From Ceratobasidium sp. AG-K (taxonomy: Eukaryota; Basidiomycota; Agaricomycetes; Cantharellales; Ceratobasidiaceae), in contig JAWNGF010000003.1 in assembly GCA_037039685.1 (NCBI GenBank), forward strand, positions 992,001-1,056,000: 64,000 nt of DNA, in the 5' to 3' direction. Both the position numbers and the translations under genes were made by a program. Below, one piece after another: positions 58,735 through 64,000 of this stretch. Position 1 is the first letter of the stretch. Each line of letters opens with the position of its first letter. The notes below the pieces were generated by a model that did no database searches, had not been told where the DNA came from, and saw nothing but the letters and a program-made list of their open reading frames with translations.

Positions 58735-60652
58735 ATGAAGAGTGCTGTGCTGGCGCTGGTTGCGGCCTGCCTTGTCCGGGCCTACATTCCTGCGCAGGGT
58801 ACCAATGACACGGCCGGCCTGAACCTCGCCGACCTGTCGACGTTGCGGCTCACCTGGCCTCCGAGGGGTGTCTACGCGGAGGAAATCTCATACCAGCTGG
58901 CACGCACCAACTCGACCGGCTACGAAGTGGTGAGTCCACTAGACATTTATTTTGCCGCTCTAACGGCTCGCAGGGGGCTATTGTCCACTTTGACGAGTCA
59001 AACTTGAAGGAATATGATGCCTCGCCGACACCGTGGATCGCTTTGGTGAGTGGACTGCGCATGGCCAAACTTGGCTAATTCTCCGTTAGATTTCTTGCGA
59101 CAAGAATGCAACCGACGCCCCCATGGACGTCGACATTTTCACCAGGGCTCAGGAGAGGGGCGCCGTCGCTGCTGTACGCCGTGTTCATCATCGCAGGACC
59201 ATTGTTTGACCAATCCAATCCGTCCGTTTATAGCTTTTATACTCGACCAGATCCGAGGCGTGCCTCATTAACCCATCATATGCTTCGTACGTCATCCCAC
59301 GCCTCTTGCTCTCTCCCCTCACACTCTCCCACCAGCCCGGACGATTTCGACCAAATCATTGATATTTTCGCAACCAAGAAAAAGTCGGCTGCACGTAAGC
59401 TAATCCGCACCGTTAATAATCCCTTGGTGCGTTGCTGACAGAGCCATTTTGGGGGGCGACAGGCCTGATCGTATCGCAGTTTACGAACGTGAACAGCAAC
59501 TATACGACCTACGACTCGAAGCTTCTCAACCAATCGTATCTCGCTGTGATGGAAGCTGTCAATGGCTCCACAACGGGTGCTGCACCGCCGTTTTTGATGG
59601 CGGCGCTCCGTTCCTCCAACTCGACCGCCGATGAACCAAACAGCAATACCACCTCAGGCAATCCGAATCCGATCACAAATGATAGCGGCAAGCCCAACAC
59701 AGGATTGGCCATGTACGTGCCCTATTGACTGGGTATTTTCTGCCTGCTTGACTGACGGCCAGGTCGTCTAGGATCGTGCTCTATGCGATCACTGGCTGCG
59801 TCTCGGTCCTCTTTTGCGTTGTCATCCTGAGTGGGGCAATTCGTGCAATTCGACACCCCGAGCGATATGGCCCAAGGAGTGGAGACCCGAACGTGCACGG
59901 ACCAGGTGGTGCCCAGACAAGGGCCGCTGGCCTCACCCGTGCGATTCTCGACACGTTCCCAGTTGTCAAATTTGGGCGACCGCCAAGTGCTGCGGACCGA
60001 GACCACGATGCAAAGGACTATGAAGGGAAGGACGTCGAGTTGACCAAGACAGGTGGAGCAGGCGATTTGGAGCACGGATTACCCACGGTCCGGCTCGTCA
60101 ATGAACCCCCCGAGGGCGCGCAGAGGCCACAGCCCGTCGCATCTGGATCAGCTCCACCATCGCCCACTCGTCCCGACGAGCTGACTCGAGCGGCGATCGG
60201 CGTTGAGACCTGCCCGATCTGCATTGTCGATTTCGAGGATGGGGATGATCTACGTGTGCTTCCTTGCGAAGGTCGCCACCGATTCCACAGGGACTGTGTT
60301 GACCAGTGGCTGTTGGATCTTTCCAGCTCGTGTCCTTTGTGTCGCGAAGGTAAGCACGCTGCTTCCTTTCTGATCCTCGTTTATTAATAACGCTCTTCAA
60401 TCAGATTTTGGCGCGCTTGAGGCCATGGCAGCTGGCAACAGCCCCGACGACGTCTCTGAACATGTTCAAGGCCAGGGACACAACAACAGGTTCTCCAAGT
60501 ATCTGAGGTTTGCACGGAGCAGGCGTGAGGAGAGCCGAAACGCCGAGGTTGCTGCGAGTGGGGCACCCCCTTCCCCCACGGACCCCGAGTTCGAGACGTC
60601 GACTGGGTGGCGGCCGCGTGTCAATCCAGCTGGGAGCGAGCCGCATTCGTGA
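58735..60652 (+). CDS. PA-TM-RING E3 ubiquitin ligase
   Basis: Start ATG at 58735 is chosen over an upstream in-frame ATG at 58672, because it opens a signal peptide ([20 protein letters not shown]). Spliced exons give [31 protein letters not shown] and [20 protein letters not shown] (PA-type lumenal domain), then [36 protein letters not shown], a transmembrane helix ([20 protein letters not shown]) and a cytosolic RING-H2: [39 protein letters not shown]. Together these are the PA-TM-RING family (RNF13/ZNRF4-like), endolysosomal ubiquitin ligases. Only 133 bp separate it from the aminotransferase stop. Short internal exons around 59000-59440 are approximate. Confidence 0.85.
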
Positions 60653-60876
60653 TTGGCTAGCTAATCGCTTCCTGATGACTTATCCCTATGACCCAAGACA
60701 TTTTTCCCTTTACGACTTAACCTCGTGATTCTAGGTTTGTGTATTTAAGTATGTGTTTTCTGCCGTTGTTGGATTGGGGTCTTGTACAGTTTTTGGTAGT
60801 GTTTGCGTAGTGTAATTCTATCCATTCTGAAAAAAAAGCCAGTATTGGTACATGTCTAAATAAATGTCCATAGATG

Positions 60877-63800
60877 CTATTCCTCCTTTTTGAACGTTTT
60901 CCGGATTTTGTGCAGCGCTTGGCCAGTCCCGAGCCATACCCCCAGGATCAGGGTCACGTCTACGAGCAGCACTACAACCCCACTCAGCATGAACCTTGGT
61001 GCAAACACTTTCCAGACCATGAGATGACGCCTCAACCATGCAGCCGTTACCGCACTGCCGACCAGCTCTACGCTCCTGTATAGTACCACTCCCAACGCAA
61101 CGCTAAGCGTATCTCGAACCGCGCGTTCTTCGCCTCCTGGTCCGGGATCCGCGTTCCACAAGGCGAGGAGCGGAACTGCCAATGCGGATAGCAAGAACCC
61201 GCCAAATGTGTTGAGTGCAACGAGGACAGGCGAGAACGGATACGTGAGCGTCGGGAACCCAACAAACGCCGACTTCCATTGAATCGTCGACAAGACTGCT
61301 TGGTGACCCGTCGCAAAGAACGCAATGTTGCCCAATAGGCATAGCGCAGCAGCCGACGTGAACGAAGGTCCGGAACGGGGCGGGTTTGTATTCGACGTGA
61401 GACGATCGAGAGCCGAGGCTACTTCCTCCGGGGTCCCCTTGCCGCCCGAGAGTTTTTCGAATTCGTTGCGGAGGCCTTGTGCGTCTCGGGTGCTGTCGAG
61501 GACTTCGAGGTATGCGAGTAGCGCCAAGATGAATAGGCAGAGGACGAGTTGGGCCGCGAGTTGAGATACGACGTAGGTCAAGCTAAATGCGAGGAGGAAG
61601 AAGAGGAGGTATGAGGATCCGTAGGCGTTAGCGAACCCAAGAACAGCCATGACGGGCTTGCCGGTTTCGTCGTTGGTGCGCTGGAGAGCGATGCATGGTC
61701 CCGAGGTGTACCAGAGCACTGATCCGCCAGCGCAGATTCCGATGAGCGCAACGCGCGCGACGAGTGTGCGGATGGCGCGGATGGTGGGTGCGCTCACCTC
61801 TCCGCCGAGCACGTCGGTGCCTTCGAATCGCTCGAGTGTCCACCAGAGGGCGCTACCAAGCAAGGCTGGGCGTACAATGGCGGACGTAAATAGCGGTGCG
61901 ACGCCATTATTGGAGCTCGAAATGGCGAGTATGCGTTGGACAAAGGTAGGGAGGAACCATGCGGTTGGTAGGGCAAGTGCTAGCGCCAGGAGCGGTGCAG
62001 CCGATGCTCCAGCCGAAGCGTAGAACGTTACGTGACAGTAGGGTTGCTGCTCCTCCCGACAGACCGTGCTCGAAGCCATAAGACGAACCGAGACCGCTGC
62101 GAGCGCACCAAATCCGAGGATACGTTTGCGCAAGTGCGAGGTAGGCGCATTTGCCCCCGATAGGGTTAGTGGAACCAGGAGGGCCATGAAAAGGTACAGG
62201 ACGATACGGTCTTCCCACATGACAAACGAGTTGGAGGCGAACCCAGCGGCGTGCATGATTAGAACAATTGCTCCTAGCGAGAGTTTACGGCTGTCGTGAG
62301 CGAGAAGATAAGGGCTGAGTCGATGGATGATGCCCGAGGCGGAAGCAATGCTCACTCCTCCTAGTGCTGCGTCAAAGGTGGAAAGTGGCAAGGGAAATGG
62401 GAGTAGCTTGGAGAACCAGATGGCGCTGATGCCGAGGCCGAGCCCAGCGACGCCGCTGATTGCTCCGGTTTGAAGCGCATCCCAGATAACCGTCTCGTAG
62501 TTGCCTCCATGGGATACTACGGCGCGATACATCGCCCAAATGCTTGGTACAGATAACACCAATGCCAATAATCCAAGGCTCATGCGTATAACATTGAATT
62601 GGGCCCAAAGCGCGCGGCATTGTTTCAGTGCGAGGCGGGTGAAATTGGACTGGAGGATAATGGCTTGGGCAAGGGGGCTCACGTCGTTCGCCGCTTTGAA
62701 TGAAGACTGGAGTTCCTCCCATACAGGGTCAAGCTCTCCGCTCGAGGTTCCACGTCTGTACTCGTGCAAATAGCGGTTGACTTGGTCCACGTTCAACGAC
62801 ATGGCCTTGGCCAACGCAGGTTGGTTGTTTGGGAGATTAAAGTCGAAAGCATCGTGGATGATTGTACCCAAGTTGTTCAACGGGATCGGTAGACCGAGGA
62901 GCAGTGCAATGGTCGGGACAATATCGATTTGTTGGATCGAGGGATACGGTTCCTTGAAGCCAGGGAATATGACTTCTGGGTAATGGCCTTGGGCTCGAAG
63001 CTGTTTGCTGGTGGAGTCGGGAGATGTCAATGGGCGTCCTTTGCTATACAGCCATAGTCCCGAGCTTGTTTCTAGTTCGCCGTCGCCTCCGTGATCCCCT
63101 CGCTTGTCCATACCGTGATCTCCAAGGACTAGTAGAAGCGTATCATCGTCCAATAACTCAACGACCCGAGTCAAAACTTGGTTCATTTCCTGGAGCTTGG
63201 CTTTCATAGTAGGATGCGACGGTCCCAAACGATGTCCAACGTGATCGACGCCAAGGAAATGCCCAACGATAACATCCCAGTCTTTCCCGTGATTCTCGAG
63301 CAGCGGGAAAATATGCTGTATAACACCCCGGTCCACAGTGTGCAAATCTTCAACGTTGAATGAATCAAACGGATAGGATTGGTTGAATGCATCTGGGAAT
63401 ACAGTTTCCCACGTGTCGTCTCCCATAAAGGCCGTGCGCAAACCGGCACGTTGCATCTGAAGCACGAGGGAGTCTTCCAGGACGGCAGAGCCGCCAAAGT
63501 TTGAGCCAATATCTACGAAAGTAGGCAGTGACCCCGTGGTCAAGCCTTTGATTCGCTGAAGCGTAGCGGTTGGTGGGTCCGAATAGGCATTGAAAAGGAG
63601 CGAATGATCCGGCTTCGCGGCAGTTATCTGAGCTGGAAGAGTCAGGACGTTGTGGTGATATGAATCGGGAGGCGTGGGAGCTGTAGGTGCAATGAAATCA
63701 AAGCGCAATGCGTCAATTATCAAAATGACAGCTTTTTTGTGGATCGGTGACCCAAGGGTGCAGTTTCTGCAGTCATTGGTTGCATCCAGAGAAGCTCGGG

Positions 63801-63924
63801 ATAGCAAGAAACCTTGAGTGAAAAGAGAGAGGCCGGAGAGGTGGAGTAGGAGAACATAGCCGAGTGCAAGTACGGCAACACCAAATTTCGATATGGGAGG
63901 CGCCAATTTAGACGTCACAGGCAT
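60877..63924 (-). CDS. GPI13: GPI ethanolamine phosphate transferase 3 (Gpi13/PIG-O)
   Basis: Single intron-free frame of about 1015 aa read on the minus strand. The first ATG is at 63922-63924 (MPVTSKLAPPISKFG); a longer frame upstream begins with TTG and was not used. N-terminal helix GVAVLALGYVLLLHLSGLSL, then the alkaline-phosphatase-type catalytic domain: AVILIIDALRFDF, FMGDDTWETVFPDAF, GHFLGVDHVGHRLGP and LVLGDHGMDKRGDHGG, which carry the metal-binding Asp/His residues. About ten transmembrane helices follow. Gpi13 adds ethanolamine phosphate to the third mannose of the GPI anchor precursor in the ER, the point of protein attachment. It converges on the RING gene, whose stop is 224 bp away. 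Confidence 0.95.
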   Translation of the reverse strand: MPVTSKLAPPISKFGVAVLALGYVLLLHLSGLSLFTQGFLLSRASLDATNDCRNCTLGSPIHKKAVILIIDALRFDFIAPTAPTPPDSYHHNVLTLPAQITAAKPDHSLLFNAYSDPPTATLQRIKGLTTGSLPTFVDIGSNFGGSAVLEDSLVLQMQRAGLRTAFMGDDTWETVFPDAFNQSYPFDSFNVEDLHTVDRGVIQHIFPLLENHGKDWDVIVGHFLGVDHVGHRLGPSHPTMKAKLQEMNQVLTRVVELLDDDTLLLVLGDHGMDKRGDHGGDGELETSSGLWLYSKGRPLTSPDSTSKQLRAQGHYPEVIFPGFKEPYPSIQQIDIVPTIALLLGLPIPLNNLGTIIHDAFDFNLPNNQPALAKAMSLNVDQVNRYLHEYRRGTSSGELDPVWEELQSSFKAANDVSPLAQAIILQSNFTRLALKQCRALWAQFNVIRMSLGLLALVLSVPSIWAMYRAVVSHGGNYETVIWDALQTGAISGVAGLGLGISAIWFSKLLPFPLPLSTFDAALGGVSIASASGIIHRLSPYLLAHDSRKLSLGAIVLIMHAAGFASNSFVMWEDRIVLYLFMALLVPLTLSGANAPTSHLRKRILGFGALAAVSVRLMASSTVCREEQQPYCHVTFYASAGASAAPLLALALALPTAWFLPTFVQRILAISSSNNGVAPLFTSAIVRPALLGSALWWTLERFEGTDVLGGEVSAPTIRAIRTLVARVALIGICAGGSVLWYTSGPCIALQRTNDETGKPVMAVLGFANAYGSSYLLFFLLAFSLTYVVSQLAAQLVLCLFILALLAYLEVLDSTRDAQGLRNEFEKLSGGKGTPEEVASALDRLTSNTNPPRSGPSFTSAAALCLLGNIAFFATGHQAVLSTIQWKSAFVGFPTLTYPFSPVLVALNTFGGFLLSALAVPLLALWNADPGPGGEERAVRDTLSVALGVVLYRSVELVGSAVTAAWLRRHLMVWKVFAPRFMLSGVVVLLVDVTLILGVWLGTGQALHKIRKTFKKEE

Positions 63925-64000
63925 ATTGGACGCCTGTATTATTGTTGATTCTATTGCGGCATCCGAGTTAAGTACGTGAAAGACTGACAAGATTAAAGTG

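Overview
The window is nuclear DNA of a filamentous basidiomycete. Genes are dense and on both strands. Coding regions are broken by many short (about 45-60 nt) GT-AG introns, and the toolkit is fungal: class IV chitin synthase, SET9-type methyltransferase, Cdc1/Ted1, Gpi13, Hsp12-like and CsbD-type stress proteins. A decayed NACHT-WD40 gene and a spliced hAT transposase remnant resemble those common in Rhizoctonia (Cantharellales); that genus-level call is inference from protein style. All exon joins were made by eye.

Layout. 0.5-8.1 kb: a secreted DUF1996 protein (-), Arp2/3 subunit ARPC4 (+), a 704-aa disordered basic protein (-) and the SMC5/6 kleisin Nse4 (-). 8.4-17.2 kb: a SET9-like H4K20 methyltransferase (-), ribosomal protein eS8 (-) and an RRM/proline-rich/coiled-coil protein (-). 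17.4-28.0 kb: a Cdc1/Ted1-like phosphoesterase (+), a GNAT acetyltransferase (+), an Hsp12-like protein (-), a large PH-like/coiled-coil protein (+) and a repeat-bearing CsbD-type hydrophilin (+). 28.5-43 kb is looser and accessory: a frameshifted repeat-protein relic (-), an MFS sugar/quinate transporter (-), an uncertain locus (-), a divergent pair of paralogous low-complexity proteins (34.6-37.7 kb), a TKL-like kinase (-) and a hAT remnant (-). 43.3-49.1 kb: class IV chitin synthase (-) and an F-box/LRR-like protein (-). 50.4-54.1 kb: a decayed NLR (+) interrupted by a foldback element. 54.4-63.9 kb: a vWA protein (-), a class III aminotransferase (+), a PA-TM-RING ubiquitin ligase (+) and Gpi13/PIG-O (-).

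How the genes relate. Two genes act on the same molecule: Gpi13 adds ethanolamine phosphate to GPI anchors, and Cdc1/Ted1-type enzymes remove one. SET9 and Nse4 are adjacent chromatin/genome-maintenance genes. Hsp12-like and CsbD-type genes, both with TATA boxes about 85 bp before the start codon, make a loose stress pair. The remaining order looks like ordinary housekeeping synteny broken by accessory islands. The least explained parts are the divergent paralogue pair, the 28.5-29.2 kb relic and the 704-aa protein. No complete new multi-gene system was identified.
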